A DNA stretch of 64,000 nt from Ignavibacteria bacterium (GTDB lineage: Bacteria; Bacteroidota; Ignavibacteria; Tepidaquicellales; Tepidaquicellaceae). Positions 48,101 to 61,600 of the stretch are shown here, one piece after another. The DNA is taken from contig JADJTX010000022.1 of the NCBI GenBank assembly GCA_016710985.1, forward strand, positions 22,477-86,476. The letters run 5' to 3'. The notes beneath the pieces are model-generated. The model saw only the letters and a list, made by a program, of their open reading frames with translations. It was not told where the DNA came from and made no database searches. Numbering within the stretch: the stretch's first letter is position 1; each line of letters starts with the position of its first letter. The position numbers were made by a program, and so were the translations under genes.

Positions 48101-51100
48101 GAGAAGCAGATCGTATCACGTCAGCATCAGTACACGCCGTTGAATGAAATTCAGGGATGGTCAGGTGTAAGGGGAGATCTGTTTGATACCATTTACGGGT
48201 TCGAGAATTATCCTGTGAGCAAAGTTGTGTCGTCCGGGAAATGGAGCTTACAAGTTGAGGAGGTCAGGATACAGGAGCAGACGAACTATCCATTAACAAT
48301 TACAATAGCGAGTGCAGAACAAACTCATATTAAGTTCAGATACAACACAGGGTTGTTGCAGAAGGAATTTGCAAAGGAGATAAGTGAACATTTTGAGAAT
48401 GTATTGATGCAAATAATTTCTGATGAAGGATTTAGAGTTGATGAAATAGAGCTTCTTCCCGAAGCTGAAAAAGACACGTTGTTAACCGGGTTCAATGATA
48501 CGGCTGCAGACTATCCAAAGGATAAGACCGTTGTGGATTTATTTGAAGAACAGGCAATGAAGACTCCGGGTAAGACGGCGCTGGTATTTGGTAATCAGAA
48601 GTTAACGTACAAAGAGCTTAATGAGAAATCAAATCAACTCGCACATTACTTGAGAAGTCAGGGAGTTGAAAAGGAAACATTAGTCCCGATATGTATTGAA
48701 CGAAACGGTAATATGCTTGTCGCAATTCTCGGTATGCTGAAATCAGGCAGCGCTTATGTGCCGGTTGATCCGGATTACCCCGAAGAGAGGATTCGTTATA
48801 TGATTGAGGATACCGGCGCCGGGATAGTCATATGCGGTGAAAAGAGCAGGCAAAAATTAGCTTCTATACAAAAGCTGAATATCATTGAAGCAGATGAAGA
48901 TTTTTCAGTAATAAAAAATTATTCTGAAAGTAATATAGAGAAATCAGCGGGAGCGAATGACTTAGCTTATGTGATTTATACTTCAGGATCAACAGGTAGT
49001 CCGAAAGGTGTAATGGTTGAGCACAGGAATTTACTGAATTATCTGTTTAACAAAAAAACAAATTACATAACAGGTGATGAAAACACTTCGGGAAGTTTCA
49101 TTCATCTTTCATATACATTTGATGCTTCAGTCACGGGAATCTTCATGCCGCTGCTATCGGGCAAGACGGTAGTAATCGGGTCTAAGCAATCACTTGAAAT
49201 ATTTGAAGACAGCAATCTTGAAAAGTATGCACCTTTTGATTTCATGAAAATAACTCCGGGACATCTCGAGCTGCTTCATTCAAAGATGAGCCTTCAGAAC
49301 GGAAGACAGCTTACGAAGAAACTTGTGATCGGAGGCGAGGCATTGATGCTGAGTCAGTTAAGTTATCTGACGGAAGAAGGAATGGATGTAACTATAGTGA
49401 ATGAGTATGGACCGACAGAGGCTACCGTAGGCTGCAGTACATTTAGCTTTAATACTAAAGAGAAGAATGAAAACTTAAAGAATAATATTTCAATTGGAAA
49501 ACCGATCAATAATATCAGGATATATATATTAGGCAGGCAAAATGAGATACTGCCGGCTGGCATACCTGGTGAGATCTGTATCGGCGGTGACGGTATAGCA
49601 AGGGGATATTTAAACCTCCCGGAATTATCAAAAGAGAAGTTCATAAAAGATCCGTTTAGTAATGAAGCCGGGTCAAGATTGTATAAGTCCGGTGATCTGG
49701 GAAGATGGATGCCGGATGGAAACATCGAGTATCTGGGAAGACCAGATGAGCAGTTAAAAATAAGAGGTTACAGGATTGAGCCAGGCGAGATAGAAGAATG
49801 CATCGCATCGGTTTCCGGAGTCAGGAATGCAAAGGTGATAGCAGCAGAAGGAGCGGGATCAAAAAAATTAAATGCATATGTGCAGATTGATAAAGATAAG
49901 CTGCCGTTGCTGAGTAACTATGAACAACTATTAAGCAAAGATAAGATCCAAAAATCTAATCTTAACATATTACCCAACGGTTTGCCGATATTAAGTCACA
50001 ATCTTAATGAAGTTAAATTTTTATACAATGAGATATTTGAAGATCACTGTTATTTAAAGCACGGCATTACATTAAATGAAGACAGCGTTGTAATTGACAT
50101 CGGAGCTAACGTAGGTTTTTTCACAGTGTTTCTGAATGCGCTGAGTAAGAATATTAAAGTATATTCAATAGAGCCAATACCTGAAGTATATGAGCTGCTG
50201 TCAGCAAACAGGGAGCTGTATAATATTCCCGGAAAGGCATTTGAACTTGCAATTCAGGAAACTGAAAAGGATCTGGATTTTACTTACTATCCTCAGGTGA
50301 GCATAGTATCAGGAATCAGTGAAGACATTGACGAGGTAAAGGAAGTTGTCCGGTCTTACATCGAAAATTCAGAGAACGGAGAACTGCAGAGAGAAGATGT
50401 AGATTCGCTTCTTGAGGTCAAACTGGAAAGCAAAAGAATCAAGTGTAAGGCAAAGTCAATTTCACAAATAATAGAAGAAGAGAGAATTGAAAAGATCGAC
50501 CTTCTTAAAGTGGATGTTGAAAATTCAGAACATCTTGTGATAGACGGCATTGCAGAAAAAGACTGGGTAAAGATCGACAGCATAATAATAGAGGTGCATG
50601 ACACAGAAGGGCGGCTTGAAAGGATCAAACAAATTCTGAAACAAAGAGGATTTGAGACTTATGTTGAAAAAGAGCAGATGCTTTCTAAGGATGCCATTCT
50701 TTATAATTTATTTGCCATCAGAGACGGAGTAAAAAAGAATATAAGTACAATGGGTGAACGTGACAAGTCTAGATCTGCTGAGTGGCGCGACCCTGCTGAT
50801 GTAGTAAAAGAAATAAAGTCTGAATTGGAATTCAGACTGCCGGACTATATGATGCCGTCTAACATAATCTTATTAGATCAGTTTCCTTTAACAAAGAACG
50901 GTAAGATCGATAAAAAGGCATTACCGGATCCGGATGTAACAGAAAACTTAAGCAATGAATATTCGGTAGCGAGAAATGATCTTGAAGAAGTATTGGTAGA
51001 AATATGGCAGGAACTGCTTGAAGTGGAGTCTGTAGGCATTAACGATAATTTTTTTGAGCTTGGCGGAGATTCAATTATCATAATACAAATAGTCAGCCGT

Positions 51101-52636
51101 GCAAGGCGCGCAGGATTTGAGCTGCAGGTGTCAGATATATTTTCTTATCAGACCATTGCCAAACTCTCACAGGCAGTGAATCAAAGAAATGGTTCATCAG
51201 TAACAACGTCAAGTGAGCAAGGTTTACTCGAAGGCGAATGCGGATTGCTTCCTATTCAGCAATGGTATTTCGAAAAAGCAGAAGATGATATTTCCCATTT
51301 TAACCAAAGTGTTTTACTTTCAATAGAAAAGTCTGTAACAACTGAGATGCTGAGCTATGCAATTGGGAAGATGATCTCCCGCCATGATGCTTTGAGGTTC
51401 AGGTATAGTAAAAAGGATGGTGCATGGACTCAGGAATACGGAACTCTCAAAGCGGGACTGATCATAGAAAATTTAAAATCACCTGATAAAGAATCAATAT
51501 CGGATCTGATTAAAGGAATGGCAGAAATTTACCAACGGAGTTTGAATATTGAAAAAGGAGAGATAGTTAAATTTGTATTAATTCAAACACCTGAGTCTGA
51601 GAAGGAAAACCGGCTTTTAATAATTATACATCATCTTGCAATTGACGGAGTTTCGTGGAGGATATTACTTGAAGATCTTGAGATATTACTGACTGAAGTA
51701 AAGTCAGGTGTGAAAGAAAGTACAGTTCAAAAGAGCAGTTCATATCGGCAGTGGTATAAGGCGCTGGAGCAGTATGGACAGAGTAACCGCTTAACATCTC
51801 AAAGCCGGTACTGGGAAAATGTAATCAGAAGCTATAAGCCGCTTGCCACTGATAAAGAATTTTCCGGTGAAGTCAGGTTAAAGGATATTCATACTCATAA
51901 AATTCTATTGGATTCCAAACAGACACAAAAGCTGCTGCAGGAAGTACCGAGGGTTTATCATACTGAGATAAATGATATTTTACTTTGTGCGCTTGCATTG
52001 ACAATATCAGAACGTTATACAACTGAAAAAATAATCATAGGTCTTGAAGGACACGGGCGGGAGAGTATTGTAGAAGGCATAGATACAACCGGCACAGTCG
52101 GCTGGTTCACAAATCTGTATCCTGTGTTGCTTGAGTTGTCTGCAGACAGTGAAGTATCTGATGCAATCAGAAATGTAAAGGAACAGCTGCGAAGCGTACC
52201 GGATAAAGGATTGGGATATGGAGTTTTGAAATACATAAATAAAGATGAGAGCATGACAGGAAAAAACTGCTGGGAAATTGTATTTAATTATTTAGGTCAG
52301 CTGGACAATGCAGTCAGCGGCAGTAAATGGCTTTCAGCAGCTAAGGAATTTTCAGGGACTGACATGAGCGGAGATATTCCGGTCAGTGAAAAATTATCCA
52401 TAAACGGATTCATACAGAGCGGAGAGCTAAACATAAACTGGAAATACAGCAGTCTGCATTTTGAAAAAAAAACAATAAGCAGTCTTTCAGAAAAATATTT
52501 AAATATTCTTCAGACTCTGATACAGCATTGTACAGAAGAGCAAAGATCCAATGTTATTCATACACCATCTGATTTCGGACTCGGTTCGGAAATAAGCATT
52601 GATGAGCTGGACAATTTTTTAAATGAAAAATTATAA
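42165..52636 (+). CDS. NRPS gene 2: T-C-A(Asp)-T-E-C-A(Asn)+FkbM-T-E (four frameshifts)
   Basis: About 3,490 residues once four missing bases are supplied; the corrected length is then an exact multiple of three. T2: GGNSIKAIQL (Ser71). C3: HHISSDAWS (42944). A2: 43930-45430, pocket DLTKVGHIGK, the classic Asp code. T3: Ser 45565. E1: HHLAVDG (46125), EGHGRE, FNYLGQ. C4: RLSGLQQGILFHG start, HHLLFDG (47560). A3: 48530-50930, pocket DATKVGEVGK (Asn-like), interrupted by an FkbM methyltransferase. T4: Ser 51071. E2: HHLAIDG (51629). Breaks: A6 at 42846-42851, G5 at 44551-44555, TT at 46013-46014, and near 47306. C4 is of the type that follows an epimerase, consistent with E1. Ends in the E-C linker, 10 bases before gene 3. 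Confidence 0.9.
49880..50740 (+). other. FkbM-family methyltransferase inserted in the third adenylation domain
   Basis: The A3 domain is normal up to RGYRIEPGEIEECI and LNAYVQIDKDK, then about 285 residues intervene before LEFRLPDYMMPSN and NGKIDKKALPDPD resume it. The insert has SAM motif VVIDIGANVGFFTVFL (about 50089-50136), YSIEPIPEVYELL, and the FkbM element KIDLLKVDVENSEHLVI. Interrupted A domains usually carry N-, O- or S-methyltransferases at this A8-A10 position; the FkbM type acts mainly on oxygen. It should modify the Asn-like residue of this module. Confidence 0.88.
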
Positions 52637-52646
52637 CTAATTATTA

Positions 52647-55600
52647 ATGTCTAAAGATTCAGTTGAACCAAATAAAAGCGTAACGAGGCGGGATTCAATT
52701 GACGGATTATACCGGTTAAGCGGACTGCAGCACGGTATGCTTTTTCACGGGCTTTATGATCCGGGTACCGGTGCTTATATAAATCAGTTTGAATGTGACA
52801 TATATAAACTTGACTTTGAGATCTTCAGAAAGAGCTGGGACTATGTGTTAAGATCACATACTATACTCCGAACTGTTTTTTATCATGATAAGTTAAGCAT
52901 GCCTGTTCAGTGTGTTTTCAAAGATGTTAAGACGCCGATGGAAGTGCTGGATTACAGGAGTTTGAGCGAAGAAGATCAGAATAAAGCAATTAAAGAATAT
53001 AAAGAAGCAGACCGGATAAGAGGATTTGATTTTAACACAGCACCGATGATGCGGCTTGTTTTGATTCGATTGGATGACGAACGCTACCGTATGATCTGGA
53101 CTTATCATCACATTATTTTTGACGGATGGTCAATACCGATAATGATAGCCGAATTTTTAAATGCCTATGAGGACTTGTTGGCAGGAAAGGAATTAGCTGA
53201 AAAGGAAGTTGACAGGTTTGAAGATTTTATAAGGTATGTCGAGAGAATTGATAAGGAGAAGGTTCAGAAGTACTGGAAGGACTATCTAAAGAATGCAGAG
53301 ACCGGGAGCCTTCTGCCTTTTATTGGTAAAACGGCAGAACGGACAAAAGGAGTCGGCGCTTATAAATCAAACTACTTAGAAATAAATTCAGACATTACGA
53401 ATCAGCTTCAAAATTATGCTAAGCGAAACCGCATAACACCTAACACTGTAATGCAGGGAGTCTGGTCGTATTGTCTTCATATGTATACAGGTAGTAAGGA
53501 TGTAATATTTGGAGTGATCGTATCAGGACGTCCCGAGGATCTGCCGGGAGTAGAGCAGAGAGTCGGTTTGTTCATCAATCCATTGCCTCTTCATTCAGAG
53601 CTAATTGAAGATCAGAAAGTAACGAAGTGGTTGCAGGAGTTGCAGGACGATCAGTTCTCATCACGGAAATATCAGAACACGCCTTTGGCAGACATTCAGG
53701 CCTGGACCGGAATACAGGGTGACATTTTTGACTGCTTGTTAACATTTGAAAATTATCCTGTAAGCAAGCTGCTTGCATCTGCTAAATGGAGTCTTAAGGT
53801 TGAGAATGTTCAGACAAGTGACAAGAATAATTATCCGTTAACAATAATCATTTCACTTACTGATCAGATAAGCATCAGGTTCAGTTACAATACTGCATTA
53901 TTAAAAGAAGAGTATGTCAAGGGAATTATCAGCCGTTTTGAGAATGTATTGCTTCAGTTCATTGAGAATGATGAGAGCCGGCTGAAGGACATTGAAATAC
54001 TTACGAAATCAGAAAAGCAAAAACTGCTTACAGAATTTAATGTAAGCAATGTAAAATACCCGCAGGATAAAAGCATAGTTGATCTATTTGAAGAGCAGGT
54101 AATGAAAACACCTGATGCTGATGCAGTTGTGTTTGAAGGGAAGACATTAACATACAGGCAGCTGAATGAACGTTCAAATAATCTTGCGCATTATTTAAGA
54201 AGTAAAGGAGTAAAAGAAGATACGATGGTTCCTTTATACATTGAGCGCGGACTTGACATGATGACAGGACTTATGGGTATTTTAAAAGCAGGTGCAGCTT
54301 ATGTTCCGGTTGATACAGATCTGCCTTCGGAGAGAATCAGTTTTATTCTGCAGGACACATCAGCTAAAATAATTGTTAGCAGCAAACAAAGCAGTTCTAT
54401 ACTTCGAAGTATAACTGACATTGAGACAATTGAACCGGACAGCAGTGATTCACCAGTTGAGCTACAGTCATCTGACAATTTAAAAACATCTCTTACACCA
54501 AACAATCTTGCTTATGTAGTTTACACATCGGGTTCAACAGGCAATCCGAAGGGAGTAATGATAGAGCATAAAAATCTTGTTGATTATGCGAATGGACTTG
54601 AAAGCAAAACACAAATAAATAATTGCCGGTCATTTGCTCTTGTTTCTACAATAGCGACAGACCTTGGAAACACAGTCATTTACAGTTCATTATTATCCGG
54701 CGGAGCGTTACATATATTTTCAAAAGATACAACAAGCGATGTAGAGAAGCTTCATAATTATTTTGATGAGCATTCAATAGAATGCGTAAAAATAGTTCCG
54801 TCACACTGGAAAGCTCTTCATCTTGATGGAAAGAATTTAATTCCCAAAAAGCTTCTGATATTCGGCGGTGAAGCATTGCATTCAGAGTTAGTTGAAAGCA
54901 TCAGGTCAGAAAATCCGGAATGTACAGTCGTTAATCACTACGGACCAACTGAGACCACCATTGGCAAGCTGTTACACGTTACAGAAGCAGGAAGGAAATA
55001 TGACAATACGATTCCGATCGGAAAGCCATTTTCAAATACGACTGTATATGTTTTATCAAAAGACCTGAGATTGTGTCCGGCAGGAATTCCGGGGCAGCTA
55101 TTTATTGCAGGTGAGGGATTAGCAAGAGGATATTTAAACAATGAAGATTTAACGAATCAAAAATTTATAAGGAATCCGTTCATCAATACTGAAGCATCAC
55201 GCATGTATGCTACGGGAGATCTTGTTAAATATCTGCCTGACGGAAACATAGAGTTCATCGGGCGGGCAGATGATCAGGTAAAGATTCGCGGATACAGAAT
55301 AGAGACAGGAGAGATAGAGAATGCTCTTCTCAAATGCGAGCTGGTAAAGCAGGCGGTTGTATTAGCGAATGAAGATAATCAGGGAAACAAGCGTCTGGTT
55401 GGTTATGTAATTCCTGAAGGCAAATTTGACAGAGATGAAATTTTGTCACGGCTAAAGGAGAAAGTGCCTGAGTACATGCTGCCGTCTGTACTGGTTGAAA
55501 TGGAATCTTTTCCGTTGGCACCAAATGGTAAGATCGACAGAAAGTCATTACCCGATCCGGATGTAACCGAGACTCTGAGCAGTGAATATGCAGCTCCGCG

Positions 55601-58600
55601 GAGTGAAGCAGAGAAGCAACTTACGGAGCTATGGAAGGAATTACTTGATGTTGAAGAGATCGGAATACACGATAATTTTTTTGAGCTTGGAGGTGATTCA
55701 ATAATATCCATACAGTTAGTGAGCCGGGCACGGCGTTTGGGATATGAGTTTTTAATAGGAGATATATTCACTTATCAGACCATTGCAAGACTTTCAGCTC
55801 TGCTTGATCAAAGATCCGATACTTCATCAAATGCACCTGATGAGGAATATGTTGTAACCGGACCAAGCGGTTTGCTACCCATTCAGCAATGGTATTTTGA
55901 AAAGGATCCTGAAGATGTATCACATTTTAACCAGTATGTTTTATTAGATATAGACAAAGGAATCACGGATGCAATATTGAAGCGTGCAGTCGAGCAATTA
56001 ATGGCGCATCATGATGCATTAAGATTTAAGTATTTTAAAAAGGACGGTGTATGGAATCAGGTCTATGAAAGTGATACTGAACTAAGTGGAGTGATCATTG
56101 AAGACTTACGAACGGCTGAAAAAGATACGGTTGGAAATCTGATAAGTGAGAAAGCTATTCATTATCAGACGAGTCTAGATATTGAAAAAGGTGAGATATT
56201 CAAAGTTGTATTGATACAAACTCCATCATCAGAAGTTAAGAACCGCCTGCTGATAGTGATACATCATCTTGCGATTGACGGAGTTTCATGGAGAATACTG
56301 CTGGAGGATCTGGAAATGCTGATCAGCGGATTCAAAGGAGGAGGCAAAACAGACCTCGGTAAAAAAACCGGCTCATACAGACAATGGTATGAGACGCTTG
56401 AGAATTATGGTAAGAGCAGAAGGTTAAATTCCCAGTTAGAATACTGGGAAAAAATAATCAGCAGCATGAACAGTCTGCCTGCTGATAAAAAATATGACGG
56501 TGTGATAACTGCAAAAGATATTACACATCATAAGATGAGTCTCGACTCTGAAACCACACGGAGGTTAATTCAGGATGTACCAAAGGCATATCATACTGAG
56601 ATCAATGACATACTTTTATCAGCTCTTGCAAAGACTTTGAGTGAGTGGAGCGGTTCGGATAAAGTTACGATCGGAATGGAAGGACATGGCAGGGAAAACA
56701 TTGAAGAGGGAATTGATACTACGCGAACAATAGGCTGGTTCACAACACATTATCCTGTTATGCTGGAGATCAATGCATTGAGCGAAGAAGGTTCCATTAT
56801 CAAATCAGTTAAAGAGCAGTTAAGGCAAGTTCCTGACAAAGGACTGGGTTTCGGAGTTTTAAAATACATTAACAAAATATCGTTCCTGAAGTCCGCACCT
56901 CAGCCGGATATAATTTTTAATTACTTAGGTCAGTCTGACAATGTTTTAAATGCAAGCCAGTGGTTTGCTTTAGCAGGTGAGACAGGAGGTTCAGAGCGAA
57001 GCGAAAAATTTGTTGTTGATAATAAAATTTCTCTTAGCGGGATCGTGCAGAGTGGAGAATTAATGTTTGACTGGAGATACAGTCAGAAAAACTATGATCT
57101 GGAAACCATAGAAAGAATAGCTGACCAATTTCAGACAAACCTGAAGTCTCTGATCTCTCATTCTCTGGAAAGATTAAGGACAGGCATTGAACATACTCCA
57201 TCTGATTACGGAGTGCAGGCATTTATAAATTATGGGGAGCTGGATAAATTTTTAAATGAAACCTATAACGGCAAACCGAGAAGGGATTCATTAGAAAGTT
57301 TATATAAATTAAGCGGACTGCAGACCGGAATGCTGTTTCATGGACTTTATGAAGGCGGGGCGGGATCTTATGTGCGCCAGTTCAGCTGTGAACTGACAGG
57401 AGCGGATCTGAACATTTTGAAAGAAAGCTGGCAGACAGTTATAATGCGGCATAGCATATTACGAAGCGCATTTTATCACGACTCGTTCAGCATACCTGTT
57501 CAGTGTGTTTATCGTGAAGCTGCTATCCCTGTTGAAGTAATTGACTTACGCAGCTCGAGTGATGCAGAGCAGGCAATGTCTTTAATGCAATATAAAGAAT
57601 CTGAACACGACAGAGGTTTCGACTTTAAAGCAGCTCCGTTAATGCGTCTTGGACTGATACGAATAAGTGAAGAGAGGTATTTTATGTTATGGACCTGGCA
57701 TCATATACTTTTTGACGGATGGTCATTGCCAATTTTGATGGAAGAGTTTTTAAGTGTTTACAAATCATTATCTGACGGTAAGCAGCCTGAAGTAAAGGAC
57801 ACGGACAACTTTGAAGATTTTATACGATACACAGAACGCATAGATAAAGATCAGGAAAAATCTTACTGGATAAATTACATGAAAGGAATTGAGCAGAGTA
57901 CACTTCTTCCTTTCATCGGATCAAAGACAGAGAGAACAAAAGCGCAGGTGAATATAAGTCAGTCATTATAGAATTGAATTCCGGCATGTCAGCGAAGACA
58001 CACAGTTTTGCTCAGGCTAACCGGATAACTGTCACTCTTATTCAGGGAGTATGGTCATTGCTTTTACATAATTATACAAGAAGCAATGATATCACGTTCG
58101 GGAATATAGTATCGGGCCGTCCTCATGATCTGCCCGGAGTAGAGCGTCGCGTAGGGCTTTATATAAATACATTGCCCCTGCATTCAGTGATGAGTGACGG
58201 GCAAAACGTAATTGAATGGCTTCAGGCTATTCAAGAGCAGCAGGTTTCTTCAAGACAGTTTGAGCTTACTCCATTAAATGAAATACAGGGATGGACAGGA
58301 GTGAAAGGAGATCTGTTCGACACCTTACTTGTATTCGAGAACTATCCGATTAGCACGGTGCTGACTTCGGTTGACTGGGGACTGAAAGTTGAGAATCCAA
58401 AATTATTCGAGCATAATAATTACCCGCTGACTATAATGGTTACCAATGATGAGCGGCTAAGCATTGAGTTCAAGTACAATTCAAGTTTGCTTGAAGAATT
58501 TTATCTTGATCAAATTGTCAAACATTTTGAGCATGCATTAAGTCAGATTTTAAACAACGGTCTGGTTAATCCCGGAGAAATTAAACTGCTTGATAAGGAT

Positions 58601-61600
58601 ACTGAAAAGCAGCAGCTCATTGAGTTTAACAAAACAGAATTTGCATATCCCAAAGACAAAACGATTGTAGATTTATTTGAAGATCAGGCAGAAAAAACTC
58701 CGGATAGCACAGCGCTTGTATTTGAAGAAAGGAAGGTTACTTATAAAGAACTCAATGAACTTTCAAACCGGCTCGCTCATTACTTACAGAGCACAGGATT
58801 AAAAAAAGGAACTCTTGTTCCTGTCTGCATTGAGAGAAGCATTGAGCTGATGACGGGAATACTGGGAATATTAAAAGCAGGCTGCGCCTACGTTCCGGTG
58901 GATCCTGCTTATCCTGAAGAGAGGATCAGGTATATGCTTAAGGATACCGGAGCCGGAATAATTTTAAGCAGCAGGGAATGTGTTTTAAAGGTCCCGGCTT
59001 TAAAAGATTTTGAGATCATAGAAGTTGATTCCGACCGGCAAAGAATCAGTGAATATCCGGAAAAAAATCTATCACCGGACATACAGCCGGAAAGTCTTGC
59101 GTATGTCATCTATACTTCAGGTTCAACAGGAATACCGAAGGGAGTAATGGTTACACAAAGAAATGTCGTGAGTCTGGTAAAGGGAGTTGAATATGTAAGC
59201 TTAGGGATAGAAGACATTTTGTTATCTACCGGCTCTTCCTCTTTTGACGCGACGACTTTCGAATACTGGAGCATGCTGTTGAACGGTGGTCAGCTGGTAT
59301 TATGTACAGAAAGCAAATTGCTTGACAATGAAAAACTAAAAGTAGAGATAAGAAGATGCGGAGTAAATAAGATGTGGTTTACTTCAAGCTGGTTTAACCA
59401 GTTAACGGATAATGACATAAGCGTCTTCGAAGGTCTGAAGACAATATTAGTTGGTGGAGAAAAATTATCAGAATATCATATTGAAAGGTTAAGACTCAGA
59501 TATCCCGAAATTGAAATTATAAACGGTTATGGTCCGACGGAAAATACTACATTCTCTTTAACCTATAAGATCACAGAAAGAGAATTAACTAAACCAATTC
59601 CTATTGGCAGACCTTTCCATAACAGGACTGCGTATGTTCTGAATGATGCGCAACATCCCGTCCCCATTGGTGTTCCGGGTGAAATATATTTAGGGGGAGC
59701 GGGTATTTCAAAAGGATATTTAAACAGTCCTGAATTAACATTATCAAAGTTCATTAAAGATCCTTTTGACTCCGACCCTGAATCAAAACTTTACAGGACA
59801 GGTGATCTTGGACGAAGGCTTCCTGACGGCAACATAGAATATCTCGGAAGGATGGATGACCAGGTAAAGATCAGAGGATACAGGGTTGAACCCGGTGAAA
59901 TTGAAAGCGTGCTGCAGCAGCATGAATCAGTGAAACAGGCAGTTGTAATAGCTATGGAAGAAAAGCAGGGAACAAACCGCCTGATAGGATACATTGTGCC
60001 GGACGGAGTGTTTGACAGAAAAGAAATAATATCTTATCTGGAAAGAAAGCTTCCGGAGTATATGGTGCCAGCTCAGTTCGTCGAGATGGTAAGCATGCCG
60101 TTAACATCTAACGGAAAGATAGACAGGAAAGCTTTGCCGGAACCTGATGCAGGCGATCTGTTAAGTGAGAAGCATGTTAAGCCCGAAAGTCAGTTGCAAA
60201 TTTCTTTAGCTGAAATATGGACAGAGCTTTTAGAAGTTGACAATGTAGGAATTCATGATGATTTTTTTGAGCTTGGAGGACATTCATTACTTGCGATACG
60301 GCTGATATCAGCAATCAGAAAAAATCTTGAAGTCGAGATAGATATCAACTCGGTTTTTGAATATACGACAATAGAAACATTAGCAGACTATATTCAGAGT
60401 CAAAGTAAGGAAGTTTTAATTCCGGTAATTTCAAAACAAGAACGTCCTGACAGAATACCGTTGTCTTACAGTCAGGAAAGGCTTTGGTTCATTGATCAGT
60501 TTGAAGGAAGTGTTCATTATCATGTTCCAGTAGTTTTAAGATTGAAAGGAAATTTAAACAGGGGAGGCATTTGAGTTTGCACTGCAAACTATTGTTGACC
60601 GTCATGAAGTAGTCCGGACGGTTATCCGTGAGGAAGAAGGGCAGCCGTATCAGTATATAAAGAGTGAGCAGAAAAGTCAGCTTAACATTACAGACGGTAA
60701 GATCTTTAAAGATGATCCTAATGTTTTGCACAAATTCATAATAGATCTTATTAAGAAGCCATTTGATCTTTCTGAAGATAATATGTTCCGTGCAGATCTG
60801 ATCACACTTGATGAACAGGAGTATTTGTTAGTTGTAACGATCCATCACATTGCTTCCGATGCTTGGTCAATGCCAATCATAGTAAATGAGTTTGCTGAGT
60901 TATACAAATCGTATATAGAAAACCGTCCCGCAAATTTAAAACCATTAGCAATACAGTACGCGGATTATGCCATATGGCAAAGGAATTATCTTCAGGGTGA
61001 AGTTTTAGAAAAGAAGCTTGAATATTGGAAGGAAAAACTTGAGGGAAATAATCCTTTGCAGCTTCCGACTGATTATCCGAGACCAACTTTACAAAGTAAT
61101 AAAGGAGCTTCAGCAAAGTTTATTATTGAAAAAGGAATTACAGATAAATTGCTTGAGTTGAGTCAGAAGAATGGTACAAGTTTATTTATGACATTGCTGT
61201 CAGCATATAAAATTCTGTTATTCCGTTACAGTAACCAGACAGACATTTGTGTAGGGACATCGATAGCAAGCAGGCAGTATCATGAGATTGAGAGTCTTAT
61301 CGGATTCTTTGTAAATACACTTGCTCTGCGAAGTGAAGTAAGCAATGACATAACATTTAAAGAATTCATTCAACAGGTAAAGCAGACGACACTTGATGCA
61401 TACTCACATCAGGAAGTTCCTTTTTGAAAGTGGTAGATGCGGTAGTGAAGGACAGAGATCCGGGCAGAAGCCCGCTGTTTCAGGTGATGCTGGTATTGCA
61501 TAATACACCTGAGGTTCCGCAGCTGCAGCTTGGCGGAGGTACGGATGAGTACGGAAGCATTTGAGAATAATGTATCGAAGTTTGAGATAACATTTTTTGC

